Source: Achatina immaculata (lineage: Eukaryota > Mollusca > Gastropoda > Stylommatophora > Achatinidae). From it: a stretch of 64,000 nt of DNA. Shown piece by piece: positions 39,519-50,897 of this stretch (positions are counted from its first letter, which is position 1; each line of letters opens with the position of its first letter). Position numbers and translations under genes: made by a program. The stretch spans positions 7,624,266 to 7,688,265 of the forward strand of contig CM019713.1 of assembly GCA_009760885.1 (NCBI GenBank), written 5' to 3'. The notes below the pieces were generated by a model that did no database searches, was not told where the DNA came from, and worked only from the letters and a program-made list of their open reading frames with translations.

Positions 39519-39644
39519 GGACACTCCACGTTTGACGTTATGTTCCAGCAATCTGTTCATGGTTGCAGATTCAGAACTGCTGCTTGAGGCAGAGATTCGA
39601 CCAGCTTCTCTGAGTGCACTCGGGATATCAGCCCGGTCCATTGC

Positions 39645-39890
39645 CTGTCCACCCTCCACTGTAGCCATGCCAGCAAGTCTGTCCACCCTCCACTGTAGCC
39701 ATGCCAGCAAGTCTGTCCACCCTCCACTGTAGCCATGCCAGCAAGTCTGTCCACCCTCCACTGTAGCCATGCCAGCAAGTCTGTCCACCCTCCACTGTAG
39801 CCATGCCAGCAAGTCTGTCCACCCTCCACTGTAGCCATGCCAGCAAGTCTGTCCACCCTCCACTGTAGCCATGCCAACAAGTCTGTCCGC
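39645..39890. repeat. 34-bp minisatellite, about seven copies, in the RNase H LINE
   Basis: Unit CTGTCCACCCTCCACTGTAG CCATGCCAGCAAGT, nearly identical between copies. It is an expansion of the DRLAGMATVEGGQ codons at the end of RNase H. The 34-bp period shifts frame each unit, so the same three peptides alternate. Confidence 0.93.
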
Positions 39891-40569
39891 TAGTCCATTA
39901 CCTCTCACCCCCATTCTCCCCCCCCCCTCACTCTCTCTCTCTCTCTTCCCGCATGACCTGGCACAAAAATGAAAAAAAGATTTCTGTCAACCGTGATCTT
40001 CTCAGTGACCCCAACCATTCCAAACTTCGCACCCAAACCAACCCAGCCCTCCTGAGCACATTTCAACGAATCGCTAAAAAAAAATATGCCTGGTTGAAGG
40101 GGGTCGTCCGTGTTTCCAGTCATGCCACTGCCTGGGTTACTGCCAGTGACCTCCATAGCCAGACTACTTGTGGTCAAAGCTAAAGCATCGCTGTCTTCCA
40201 TCACCGTTCTCCCCCCCCCCCCCCCCCCGACATGCACCGTAAAAGCCCAAGCGTTTTGCCTGTGTCTGACAGCGGACCCATCTGTGTAGATGGCCACATC
40301 ACAGCCAGAAGAGTTCTCGCCAGTCAAGACCTGAACCTCTTCCTCCACATCCAACGGGTTTTGCTGCCTGCGTTCCTTATCCACTGTCCTTAAAAGGAAA
40401 CGCATCAGTGTTTTGTCTGTAAAGTGCACAGAGCAAGTATAATAATATCGTTAGAAGAAGAATTTGGATGCACGAGATGACAGCATAAATCATTATGTGT
40501 GTTAAGGCGTACATCTTTCAGGCAAGTATGGCTATTCACTGACAAAGTAGCTGCCATAACCCACTATGA

Positions 40570-40960
40570 TGAAGATTCGCTGGCTGATATAAGGCGATGT
40601 GAGAAGATGAATGTTCACTGGCTGATATAAGACGATGTGAGAATATGAACATTCACTGGTTGATGTAAGGCGATGCGATAAGATGAACATTCGCTAGCTG
40701 ATATAAGGCGACGTGATAAGATGAACATTCACTGACTGATATAAGGCGATGTGAGAATATGAACATTCACTGTTTGAAGTAAGGCGATGCGATAAGATGA
40801 ACATTCGCTAGCTGATATAAGGCGACGTGATAAGATGAACATTCACTGACTGATATAAGGCAATGTGAGAATATGAACATTCACCGGCTGTTATAAGGCG
40901 ATGCGAGAAGATGAACATACACTGGCTGATATGTGACGATGTGACAAGATGAACTAATGT
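40570..40960. repeat. 38-bp tandem repeat, about ten copies
   Basis: Unit AAGATGAACATTCACTGGCT GATATAAGGCGATGTGAG. A two- or three-unit higher-order pattern (ATATGAACATTCACTG then GATGAACATTCGCTAGCTG) repeats twice. Confidence 0.9.
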
Positions 40961-41337
40961 ATGCACGATACAGACCTGTTCACGGGTGTGAATGGTACAT
41001 GTTGAGCACCCTCTACAGAACAAAACCAAGAACAATTGTTCCTAACTACCGAGTCAAGACTACCCGATTCGGTTGAATTGTGGCAGTAGTACTATTATTT
41101 CTGAAGTGAGGACCGTACTGTAACTCATTCTGAATGGTTAAACATTCTTCAGACAGACCCTGGTATCTTTCACCATTGCGAAAACATCAACACGTTGCTA
41201 TAAAATTACAAAGTCCAACATTTTCGACACATTAAACACGTCTAATGGCGAACCTGATGTTTTTGGAAGATATGATGAGTATGGTAATACAAGTAGCACA
41301 ACTTGGTCGGGACGACTTCATCAGTACATATATACGA

Positions 41338-41640
41338 GGTGTGTCTGAAAGGTTCGGTGAATGATCCGATATTTCAACGTGGCCATGCATACGGCTATCC
41401 AGAGACACGTCGAGACGCTCCACCTGGCGTGGAGTACACGTGACCGACAGGGTAAACCCGCTGCGAGCAGTCGAACGTAGTCAGTGTGAGAAGTAAGGTC
41501 ATGGTGCAACGGACCAACGAGTGAACATCAAGTTCTGCTACAAAATAGGGAAAACGGTGACGGAGACGCATGAACTATTGAAGCAAGTGCACGGTGAATC
41601 AACCACTGACCAATAGAGGCATTCAATAAAATAATCGCAC
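41338..41640 (+). pseudogene. Mariner element 5' fragment
   Basis: After a TA, CGAGGTGTGTCTGAAAGGTT resembles a mariner terminal repeat. About 165 bp on, VNIKFCYKIGKTVTETHELL and KQVHGESTTDQ match the N-terminal helix-turn-helix of mariner transposases. A stop (TGA) lies just before this stretch and TAG follows. The catalytic domain and right end are missing. Confidence 0.7.
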
Positions 41641-41980
41641 TGGATGAAGACATATCTGCAGAAGTCCTTACACTCGCAGCTTTACGATTTCAACGTCACT
41701 GGGCAGCACGACAAAATCCAGGTCCGCTTAGCTCAACTGCTACCAATCCGCTCTGCCTTTTCACCCAACTAGAACTCTTCGCTCCTTGCCTTGCGAAATT
41801 CCCGTGCTAGTCAGTAACACTGACTAACAGAAATACATGTACTAGTTTTAAAGGGACGTAACACAATAAAAACCAAACCATAAACAATAGATAAGGGGCG
41901 TGGACAACAACAAGAAGCATGGGGTTGAACACGCCAAGAAACATACACTGTTACAGTTTTATCATTTTTCCATCTGTCTG

Positions 41981-42545
41981 TCAAGTGCCGCGCCTACTGG
42001 CGTTGGCGTTCATAACTTTCCATAACTCTCTGTTTTGTGTTGCCTCTATGAGTTGTTCTGGTGTCCTCTTTCCATGCCATCTTGCTAATCCATTCACGAT
42101 GTTCTCACTTGACCTACCTCGGCATCTGTTTCTCTTTAACTTTCCTGTTGTCACAATGTGTTCCAGGTAGTTCTTTCTCATGACATGTCCTCTAACTTTA
42201 GACTGTCTTTTCCTGACCGTTGCAATTATTTGTCTTCTTGAATTGGTCTGTCAAAATTTCTTCATTTGATATTGTTCCCGTCTGTGGTGTCCATAACATT
42301 CTTCTAAGAAAGCACATGTTCATGGCTTCCAGATGTCACAGGATCTCTCTAATAATTGTCCAGGCTCCACATCCATAGGTCAGAACTGGCTCTATGTAGC
42401 ACCGGAGCATCGTTTTCCTTACACTCACTGACAGCGATTTGTTGCACAAAATACTTTTCATCTTTTGGAAAATGATCTTAACTTGAATTATTCTAATCTT
42501 TATATTCTTTAGGCACCTTCCATCTGATGTCAGCACAGTTCTTGA
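41981..42545 (-). pseudogene. LINE family F thumb and C-terminus
   Basis: Minus strand: TVLTSDGRCLKNIKIRI, IIFQKMKSILCNKSLSVSVR, TMLRCYIEPVLTYGCGAWTI, then after frame breaks MRKNYLEHIVTTGKLKRNRC, RGRSSENIVNGLARWHGKRT and REL WKVMNANASRRGT, and a stop. The family is related to B (shared MLRCYIEP, GRQR/GLxxWxGK and RRGT ends) and tailed by an ACAG-type repeat. Confidence 0.8.
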
Positions 42546-42549
42546 ACTT

Positions 42550-42806
42550 GTGTAGCAGTATGGGAGATAATTTTTTTTTATCTCTACAGAAAGGGCATTT
42601 CTCGCATTATGAGTCTTTATTTTGAACGTCCAGAAGGTGACGTAGTCTGTGAATTCCGTGACTGAGAATTGTGGGAGGAAAAGCCTGAGTGATTTAGTCT
42701 TCGTCTGAATGTGTATCTGTATGGACGCTTTGTGTGTGATGTCTACGTGGAGTATATGGACGTTATATCTGTTCTGGAATTTTGTTACTTTGAATGGACT
42801 CTCCAC
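42550..42806 (-). repeat. R1 dispersed repeat, copy 1
   Basis: Shared with 46,777-47,063 along TATGGGAGATAATTT, CAGAAAGGGCATTTCTCGC, TTTGAACGTCCAGAAGG, GCCTGAGTGATTTAGTCTTC, GTCTGAATGTGTATCTGT and TTTGTTACTTTGAATGGACTC. On the minus strand it is open (KSLRLFLPQF; NARNALSVEIKKNYLPYCY), but no known domain is recognised. Here it abuts LINE F. Confidence 0.8.
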
Positions 42807-43335
42807 ATGGCAGGGGTAACCTGCCGGCAGTCAGATTATTGTCATCTCCGTCAGCATTATCATCAATTCCATTAATAAATCCTCATTGTTAAGTGATTCG
42901 CAGGACTGGCTTGACTTTGGACTTTACGGTTGAAAGATCCTGGAAGTGAAGGATGGCTGGAGACAGTGAATAACGAATCTAGAAACGTGAAGTTAATGGG
43001 TGGAATTATGTGCATAACAAATCTAGCACTAAGGCAGCGCAACACGGCTTAACGAGTGCCCCCAATAACACAGTACATTAGACACACCGGCGCACCATAC
43101 TATTTCAGCTGGTGCCGTCTGGGAGTCCTACCTTGGCAACGTCAAACTTTTGCATTTGAACGTGTCGCAGAGTTTCGACAAAGACTATCGGTAGGGAGTA
43201 AAGCTGTCCGGGCCTTGAGGTAAAGATGCATTCCTGCTGCTCTGTTTCGTGGACATTCTTGTTTTTCGGTTACGCCTGCAAGAAATGAGAACCACTCTGA
43301 ACGGAATGGGTTGTGTCCTAATTCACCATCGGTTG
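42807..43335. other. Spacer, nothing recognised
   Basis: Between R1 and the mariner there is no motif-bearing ORF or repeat that I can identify. Confidence 0.5.
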
Positions 43336-43337
43336 TA

Positions 43338-44605
43338 CGAGGGGTGACTGATAAGTTCTCGGCATAAGGTATAACGGATTATTTGTGGACAACTTTTTTT
43401 AGTTATTTCTCAACGTAGTCCCCTTACAAGTTTATGCACTTGGTCCAGCGATCCTGAAGCATACGGATTCCTTCTTTATAAAAATCAGTATCTCGTGCCA
43501 GTAGAAAGTGGTCTGCAGCATGAATGACGTCATCATCTGAAGCAAATTTGAGACCACTGAGCTCCTTTTTGAGTTTGGTAAACAGGTAATAGTCCGAAGG
43601 GGCCAAATCTGGGGGACAGGTAGGATGTTCAAGAATCTGGAAGCTGTATTCATGAATGACAGCCATTTCCACCGCCGACTTGTGAACTGGAGCATTCTCT
43701 TGATGAAAAATGACTCCTCCCGTCAATTTCCCTCTATGCTTTTCCTTCAATTTGACCGGCAGTTGCTTCACAAGATTAGTGTAATAGGCCCCGGTGACCG
43801 TTCTACTCTTTTGAAGATAGTCTACCAATAGCACACCTTCTGAATCCCAAAAGATGGAAGCCATCACTTTGCCTGCACACAGAACCACTCTTGTTTTCTT
43901 TGGAGGTGGGGATCCATGATGTTTCCACCCCTTTGACTGTTCTTTGGTTTGTGGTTGAAAATGATGAACCCAAGTCTCAACAATAGTCACAAATTGCTGA
44001 AGAAACTTTTCAGGATCTGCAGAAAAATGGCCAAAATTGTCTCTTGACATGTTGAGACGCTGTTCTTTTGTGATCAGCTCCAAAAGGTTTCGGGACCCAT
44101 CGAGCAGAGACCTTTGTCATTTGAAGATCATTGTGAATAATGGCATGAACACATTCCTAGGAGATGTACAACTCATTAGCAATGTACCGCTCAGTTAGTC
44201 GTCGATCCTCCATTATCATGTCATGGATTCTGCCGGTGGTTTCATCGGTGTTACCATTCTTGGTCTTCCTGGACGGGGATCATCTTCCAAGACTCTCCGT
44301 TCCATGCTTGAATTGAGCTGCCCATTTCTTCACTGTGCTGTAAGAAGGGGCACTCTTTCCTAGAATCCTATGACAAACCCTTGATGCAGATGTAGCGAAT
44401 GACTGCTCGATGAGAAATTATATCAATTTTCTCAATTTCTGGCACCCCTTACGACTTTAGTAGCCTGTATAAAAAATTGGTTGCAGTTAATTTCTTGAAA
44501 CTTGGTGCTTAATCTTACATTAACCTGATCTATAAATGCACCTAATATCAACTGTGTGCTTCAAGTATTTGTACCTTATGCCGAGAACTTATCAATCACC
44601 CCTCG
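43338..44605 (-). mobile_element. Full-length mariner transposon with both TIRs, inactive
   Basis: 1,268 bp bounded by TA at 43336-43337 and 44606-44607. The ends are inverted repeats of about 34 bp (CGAGGGGTGACTGATAAGTT CTCGGCATAAGGTA on the left, one mismatch on the right). The minus-strand transposase is open over 43424-44083 (219 codons). The preceding N-terminal part (44,084-44,400; KKWAAQFKHG, KVSARWVPK-like) is broken by stops. Catalytic positions are damaged: VTIVETW has Val for the first Asp and HQENAPVHKS has Glu for the second. APSDYYLF keeps the third. Confidence 0.92.
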
Positions 44606-44639
44606 TAAGAGCTTGTTGCTGCGGCTGCTTCTCCCATGG

Positions 44640-44935
44640 ATGGTCAGAGTAAGCGAAGCATAGCTGACCAAGACCCTGTTCCACCTCTCCGTGGTACCAC
44701 CAGTGACAGGCCCAGCCTGACTAACGGGCCAGGGATCGCCATAGTCCCCATGGTGGTGGAGTCTGCTAAAGAAGCATTGCACACGCCCTGTTTTTTAGCT
44801 GTACTCCGGGACTGAAAAAGTAGCTGCCATAACCCTCTCCCACGCCGATATGATGCTGTGCCTCAACACCTCTACATCGTCGGCTGCAAAGAACACCAGC
44901 TCGCAGTTACAGAGAGTTCGTACAAGTCTCTGTGT
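44640..44935 (+). repeat. R2 dispersed repeat, copy 2
   Basis: The best-preserved copy of the unclassified repeat: AGCTGACCAAGACCCTGTTC, ACCAGTGACAGGCCCAGCCT, GATCGCCATAGTCCCCATGG, GGAGTCTGCTAAAGAAGCAT, TGAAAAAGTAGCTGCCATAA, CGATATGATGCTGTGCCTCA and AAAGAACACCAGCTCGCAGT. It begins about 35 bp from the mariner right end. Confidence 0.85.
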
Positions 44936-46089
44936 AAGATTTGCTTGTCACATAATGTCCATTGTGAGAGAGCTACTGTCCCATGATGTCAGCTCGAGGA
45001 AGAGACTTACCTGTCGTATACAGTCAGTTTGAGAGAGACATAACTAACGCAAGATGTCAGCCATGTGTATTCTACTTGTATAATCATCCCGGTAGCAGGT
45101 CTGTCTAGTAAGTCGTTTGGACTATGATGTCTTGACTGCATCAAGAATGTCATCTGCTGATTCTCGGATCCTGTACCTTACTGGAGATCCTATCAGCCTG
45201 GATGATTGTTGGGGTATAGGTATCTCTGTTTTGTGTTGATTGTTGCATTTTTATTTATTTATTTACTTTGACAAATCATGTTTCTGTATCGTAATGACGT
45301 TTATGTGTGCAATGTACTTCGGGGAGTTGGCGACTTTTTTTTTTCTTTTCCCTATGCCAGTTTTGAATATGGTTGTAACTTTATTGATGTTGTGTAACTT
45401 GGCCTTTTGAAACATGTTATATTTGGCCGGGTTGATACTGGTGTATTTTGTTTTTGTTGTTTGACTGGTATGTGTGTAGTACTTGAGGTTCATACCCGCC
45501 GTGAGTGTTATGAAAGGATGTTATGATCCGTGTAGTAGCCCGCGCTCTGGTGTTTGTACTGTTTTGGGTGCACCCATGTGGTTGTGTTGTGTTTCACGTA
45601 GATGCCTGCTAGTTGATGTGTACATGACTGTGGACAAAGTTTTCATGGTAAGAGAGTATTGGCCTGCTGGGTTGACCATAAGAGTTGACCTATTGACCTC
45701 TTTTGTGGGTGTTTGGGCGGTACTGAGTATGTTGATGTTTTTTTTTCATAGCAATGTATTTCACCTTGAATTTTGAAAATGATTGTTTTTCATGTGTTGA
45801 TATGTATATAGTTGTACAGTTTATTAATAACTGTTTTCACTTTTGTTGATATGTTTTTTTACTAGAGCTCTATTTCACTATCGAATTGTATATCGTGTTT
45901 GTAGCTAAGTTATGCAATATTCATGTTATATATACGCTGTTTGATATCCCAGTTGAGATGATTTTTTTTCAGATGACTTTTCAGCGTCTAGCACAGAGAT
46001 GCATCACCTTTGTCTTGTACAGACGAGTGTGTTATTTTGATGTTATGACACACATACTATGAGATGTCGTGTCATATATTTTTAGGTGC
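44936..46089. other. GT-rich spacer, nothing firm
   Basis: TG/TTG-rich sequence. A cysteine-rich open stretch near 45,483-45,640 (GCYDPC...SGVC) lacks a polypyrimidine acceptor and was not accepted as an exon. No repeats recognised. Confidence 0.45.
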
Positions 46090-46104
46090 ATGACACACTG
46101 CGTA

Positions 46105-46401
46105 CTACAAGAGCTTAATATTGAAGAAGGCTGGCTAGTAAAGAGGATTAAAGAGAGAAAACTTAAATATTTTAGATACATTAAAAGTCATGATAATTTA
46201 GAGAAGACCATATTTAAAGGATACATAATGGGAAAAAGAAAAAGAGGAAGACCAAAATGAAGATGGCTGCAAGACATCGTTGACGATCTGCAAATGGATG
46301 CAGCAGCAGCAGGCCATCTTGCTCACAACCGAGAGGCCTACAGGAGTGCTGTTAGAGAGGCAAAGTTCCGAAAGGGACATGCAAATGAATGAATGAATGA
46401 A
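46105..46401 (+). mobile_element. LINE family A 3' end with 15-bp target duplication
   Basis: ATGACACACTGCGTA occurs at 46090-46104 and exactly again at 46402-46416. Between them lies a 5'-truncated A element: LQELNIEEGWLVKRIKERKL, KYFRYIK, MGKRKRGRPK, a stop (TGA at 46258), LQDIVDDLQMD-type codons, AGHLAHNREAYRSAV, FRKGHANE and TGAATGAATGA. The intact duplication marks a comparatively recent insertion. Confidence 0.93.
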
Positions 46402-46776
46402 ATGACACACTGCGTATGTTGTGTCATATTTTGATGTTCGGGCACGCTTAGTGTTGAAATGTTATGTTATTTTTTTTCATATATGGTACATGCCACTTTG
46501 AGATAGCGTGGCATATCTTGATGTTTTGATTGCATGTAGTATACAGATGTATGTCATAAGGTAGTGATTCTGCATGTCATATATTATTTTTGATTGGCTT
46601 AATATCCTATTCTTTTTGACGGATGAAATCAGATGTATTTAGCTGAAATACACTCATTTGCATGAGGTGTCCTATTGGAATCAGGTATGGATGTATGTGT
46701 GGTTTCGGAAGTGTGATGGCGTGTATGGAGACATTTGAATGGGGCAAATCTCTGCTGTAAGGGAAGGCATTAGTCT

Positions 46777-47063
46777 GTAGCAATATGGGAGATAATTTGT
46801 TTTTTTCTCCACAGAAAGGGCATTTCTCGCTTTATGAACCTTTATTTTTGAACGTCCAGAAGGACCCATGGTTTGTGAATCCCGTGGCTGAGAATTGTGT
46901 ATGTGTGTGTGTGGGGTGGGGGGGGGGGGGGGGGTTTGGAGCCTGAGTGATTTAGTCTTCGTCTGAATGTGTATCTGTGTGGACGCCTTGTGTGTGACGT
47001 CTCCGTGGAGTATGTGGACGTTATATACTGTTCTGGGTTTTTGTTACTTTGAATGGACTCGCC
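46777..47063 (-). repeat. R1 dispersed repeat, copy 2
   Basis: Aligned with 42,550-42,806 but carrying an expansion of about 30 bp, (TG)n plus a G-run, at 46,896-46,936. It ends at the same place, after TTTGAATGGACTC, and is followed by a LINE B-like fragment. Confidence 0.78.
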
Positions 47064-47065
47064 AC

Positions 47066-47126
47066 AGCTGAAAGCTCAGAGAAAGACACTAACGAAACAT
47101 ACGGAAACCTAGACGAGGCAATGAAA
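47066..47126 (+). pseudogene. 60-bp LINE B-like endonuclease fragment
   Basis: Plus strand AESSEKDTNETYGNLDEAMK QC resembles SESSDDEIKEFYNNLNTAMK QC in LINE B (3,256-3,320). It sits between R1 and the end of a LINE A copy. Confidence 0.5.
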
Positions 47127-50100
47127 CAATGCCTCCCAAACAGCACTCCTGTAGACCTCTCGGTTGTGAGGAAGATGGCCTGCCGCTGCTGCATCCTTTT
47201 GCAGATCGTAACGATGTCTTGCAGCCATCTTCGTTTTCGTCTTCCTCTCTTTCTTTTTCCCATTATGTATCCTTCCAATACGATTGTCTCTAAATTATCA
47301 TGACGTTTAATCTGTCCAAAATATTTAAGTTTTCTCTCTTTAATCCTCTTTACTAGCCAGCCTTCTTCAATATTAAGCTCTAATAGTATAGATATATTTG
47401 TTCTTTTTTGTTTTCACGATATTTGGAGAACTCTTCTGTAGCATTTACATTCAAAGGCATTTATGTGTTTCTCAGCTGTTTTGTTAAGTGTACAGGTCTC
47501 ACAGGCATATGTTGCGATGGGAAAGATGTATGTCCTTAAAAGTCTTATTTTTCTGGTTCTGTCTGTTCCTCTCCATAGATTCTTTATTTGTTTTACTTTC
47601 TGAAGAGCGATAGATGTCCTCCTTTTAATTTCCCTCATTGTATCTCCATTATTAGTTAGTAGTGATCCAAGATAGTAAAAACTCTCCACTTCTTTCAGTA
47701 TTTCCTCATTGATACATATTTCAGCTGCCTTGTTTTTTTTTCAGTTGTCATTAATTTAGTTTTCTTTGCATTAAGATAGAGTTTCTGCTTTTCGCTGTTC
47801 TTACGGACTGACATAATTAGTTTTTCTATTCCTTTTTGTGTTGTGGACAGTAACACTGTGTCATCAGCATATCTAATTTCTGGTATTTCATAACCTCCAA
47901 TTGTTATGGCATCGTAATATTCTGCGTCTACATCTTCTCTGACATTCCTCATTATATTTTCAGTACACAAGTTAAATAAGTAGGGTGACAATATGCACCC
48001 CTGACGGACCCCTTGTTTTATGTCCAGCCAAGTTATTGTTTCACACTTTACTGCTGCTTGTTGGTCTAGATACAGCAGTATTGTATCAATTGTGTTGGAA
48101 ATCCCATTTTTTCCATTATTTCCTAAAGTTTCTGGTTTTGTACACAATCACACGCCTTTGTCGTAGTCTATAAAGGATAAATATAAATTCACATTAAACT
48201 CTCTGCATTTCTCTATTATTAATCTTATATTGAATATATGATCTCTTGATCCTCTTCCTTGCCTGAAACCAGCTTGGACCATATTGACTTCTTCTTCTAT
48301 TTTCTTTCGAAGTCTACCCATTATGATTTTTAACAGAATTTTACTGGCATGACTAATCAGGGCAACAGTTCTGTAGTTTGTGCGTAATTTCAGGTTACAC
48401 TTTTTTTTGGCAGTGGTATGAATATAGTTCTTTTCCATTCTTTAGGCCAAATACCTGAATGCCATATCTTTTTGCACAGTGCATGATAGATTGTTGCACA
48501 CTCCTTTCCTCCTGCTTTAATAAATTCAGCTGTTATCTCATCACATCCTGGTGATTTACCATTTTTCAGATTCTTTATTTCCCATAAAACTTCTTCTATT
48601 GTCGGTTCGGGTTCTTTCTCCTCCAATAATAATTCACACTATTGATTTCTGCTTCCACAGTCGGTTTTTTCATACATTCCTTTGCAATAGTCTTTACATT
48701 CTTCTAGAATTTCCTCTGTCTCTGTCAAGGTATTCCCCATCTCATCACAAATTACATTTATCTTAGGTGTGACATTGCTCGTCAATGTCTTCATTTCTTT
48801 AAACATTTCATTATCTTTTCTACACTTCTGATGTTCTTCTATTCTTTCACAACAATCTTGTATGTACTGTTTTTTGTCTTTTCTTATGTTTCTTCGTACT
48901 TCTTTTGTTAAAGTTTTATATTTCTCTTTGTTGTTGTTTGTCACTTTCCATTGAGTCTTCATTTCTCTACGTTGTTTTATCAGTTCTAGTGTACCTGCTG
49001 TGATCCATCCATTCTTCTGTGTTTTCTTTACTGGAACCGTGTCTTTAGCTATTGCTATTAAGATATCTTTGGTCTGCGTAGCCAATTCAGCTGGTGTCAT
49101 CTCCTCCTGTACAGCCATCAGGATTTCGAAACGGTTCTTCACTTCTATACCGTATTGTTCTGGTATTTTTGTAAGATCAAAGCAGAGTAGTCTTGATCCA
49201 ATAACTGTCTTTTTTATCTTTATCTTCATGTCTGCTATTAATAACTCATGGTCCGTGTCACAATCAGCACTTGGTAAAGCTTTTGCTGATGGTATACTTG
49301 ACCTCCACCTTCTTTGCACTAAAATGTAATCTATTTGATTCTTGGTTTCCCATCAGGTGATGTCCATGTGTAAAGTCTTCTTGGATGTTGTTTAAAAAGT
49401 GTGCTAGCGATCATTAGCTTATTTTCCATGCAAAACCGCATTAGATTGTCACCTGCCTCATTTCTATGTCTTATGCTAAATTTCCCTACAACATGTCCTT
49501 CATCTTCTGCTCTTTCTGTATCAATTTTTGCGTTAAAATCACCCATTATTAATACAATATCATTTTTTCGGTACCTGGTTTATTGTCGTTTGCAGTGTGT
49601 TATAAAAAGTTTTCTACTTCCTCTTCTTCTGCTGCTGATGTAGGTGCATATATCTGGATGATTGTTACATTTCTAGAAATGCCTTTAAGTCTGACTGTTA
49701 GGATTCTATCACTTACTGGATTGTAGCCTAGTAATGCTTTTGATGTTGATTTGTCCAAATAAAAAGCCACTCCATTCTTTCCTCCTAATTCTCCACCAGA
49801 GTATATAAAGATATTATCATTCTCGCTCTTAAAGTGTCCTGATCCTTTCCATCGATGTTCGCAGATTCCCAAAACGTGTATCCCCGTTCTTTTCATCTCG
49901 TCACTTATTACTTGATATTTTCCCTCATACATACTTCTTACATTCCATGTTCCTACTCTTATTTTTCTTTTTAGTTTGATGCTGGGGTTTCCTTGGTAAC
50001 ACTGTCAGGATTTTGTCTGTCATCACAATTACTAGTACTGACCTCTGTCTCACACTCTTCTCCAGTGTTGAAATTAGATCTATCTGGCCTGGGGGCGTCA

Positions 50101-50215
50101 CCACCAGATCTTTTTCCTATTTGACTTTCCATGTTGCTGTTTGGGTTTCTTGGTATATTTCCAGAATATTGTTTACCATTGCTTTCCTTCCGGGCAGTGA
50201 CTGTACTAGTCTTTG
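47127..50215 (-). pseudogene. LINE family A, near full-length copy
   Basis: About 3.1 kb read right to left. Endonuclease: TGIHVLGICEHRWKGSG, FIYSGGELGGKNGVAFYLDK, IIQIYAPTSAAEEEEVE, MGDFNAKID, HPRRLYTWTSPDGK, DCDTDHELLIADMKI. Linker: 49,319-48,639, 227 codons open. RT: GKSPGCDEITAEFIKAGG, AGFRQGRGSRDHIFNIRLII, IKQGVRQGCILSPYLFNLCT, IPEIRYADDTVLLSTT (catalytic YADD intact). Thumb: YYLGSLLTNNGDTMREIKRR, FECKCYRRVLQIS. The last 50 codons and the TGAA tail are missing at 47,127. About seven frameshifts or stops divide it. The 5' end near 50,215 abuts a trinucleotide tract. Confidence 0.9.
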
Positions 50216-50236
50216 ATCGTAGCCATTGTCCCTGAA

Positions 50237-50456
50237 TGAACTATTATTATTATTATTATTACTACTACTATTACTATTATTAGTACTACTACTATTACTA
50301 CTATTATTACTGCTACTATTACTATTATTATTACTACTACTATTACTATTACTACTACTATTAGTATTATTACTACTCTCTCTCTCTCTCTCTGAACCTT
50401 AAGTGCCCAGGGCACATGAGGATTATTACTACTACTACTATTACTACTACTACTAT

Positions 50457-50494
<38 letters not shown>

Positions 50495-50897
50495 TTACTA
50501 CTACTACTACTACTACTATTACTACTACTACTACTATTACTACTACTACTACCATTACTACTACTACTATTACTACTACTACTATTACTACTACTACTAC
50601 TACTACTATTACTACTACTATTACTACTACTACTACTACTACTATTACTACTACTACTATTACTACTACTACTACTACTATTACTACTACTACTACTACT
50701 AATATTACTACTACTACTACTACTATTACTACTACTACTACTATTACTACTACTATTACTACTACTACTACTGTTACTACTACTACTACTATTACTACTA
50801 CTACTACTATTACTACTACTACTACTACTACTAATATTACTACTACTACTACTATTACTACTACTACTACTACTACTACTATTACTACTACTATTAT

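Larger units (their letters stand above)
39420..40430 (-). pseudogene. LINE with RNase H domain, C-terminal fragment
   Basis: Minus strand: TDKTLMRFLLRTVDKERRQQ, DVAIYTDGSAVRHRQNAWAF (RNase H first motif, YTDGS), RTVMEDSDALALTTSSLAME, FFSDSL, and FIFVPGHAGRERE followed by VRGNGLADRLVGMATVEGG (the GHAG..GNxxADRLA end of RNase H). Presence of RNase H separates this family from A-G. Repeats have expanded within it at 39,425-39,518 and 39,645-39,890. Frameshifts and homopolymer growth (G-run near 40,215) break the frame. Confidence 0.82.

Noticed and set aside
45483..45776. Cysteine-rich stretch (GCYDPC...SGVC) that could be another module exon
   Set aside because: The AG before it lacks a polypyrimidine tract, spacing does not match the modules, and the sequence lies in GT-rich low-complexity DNA.
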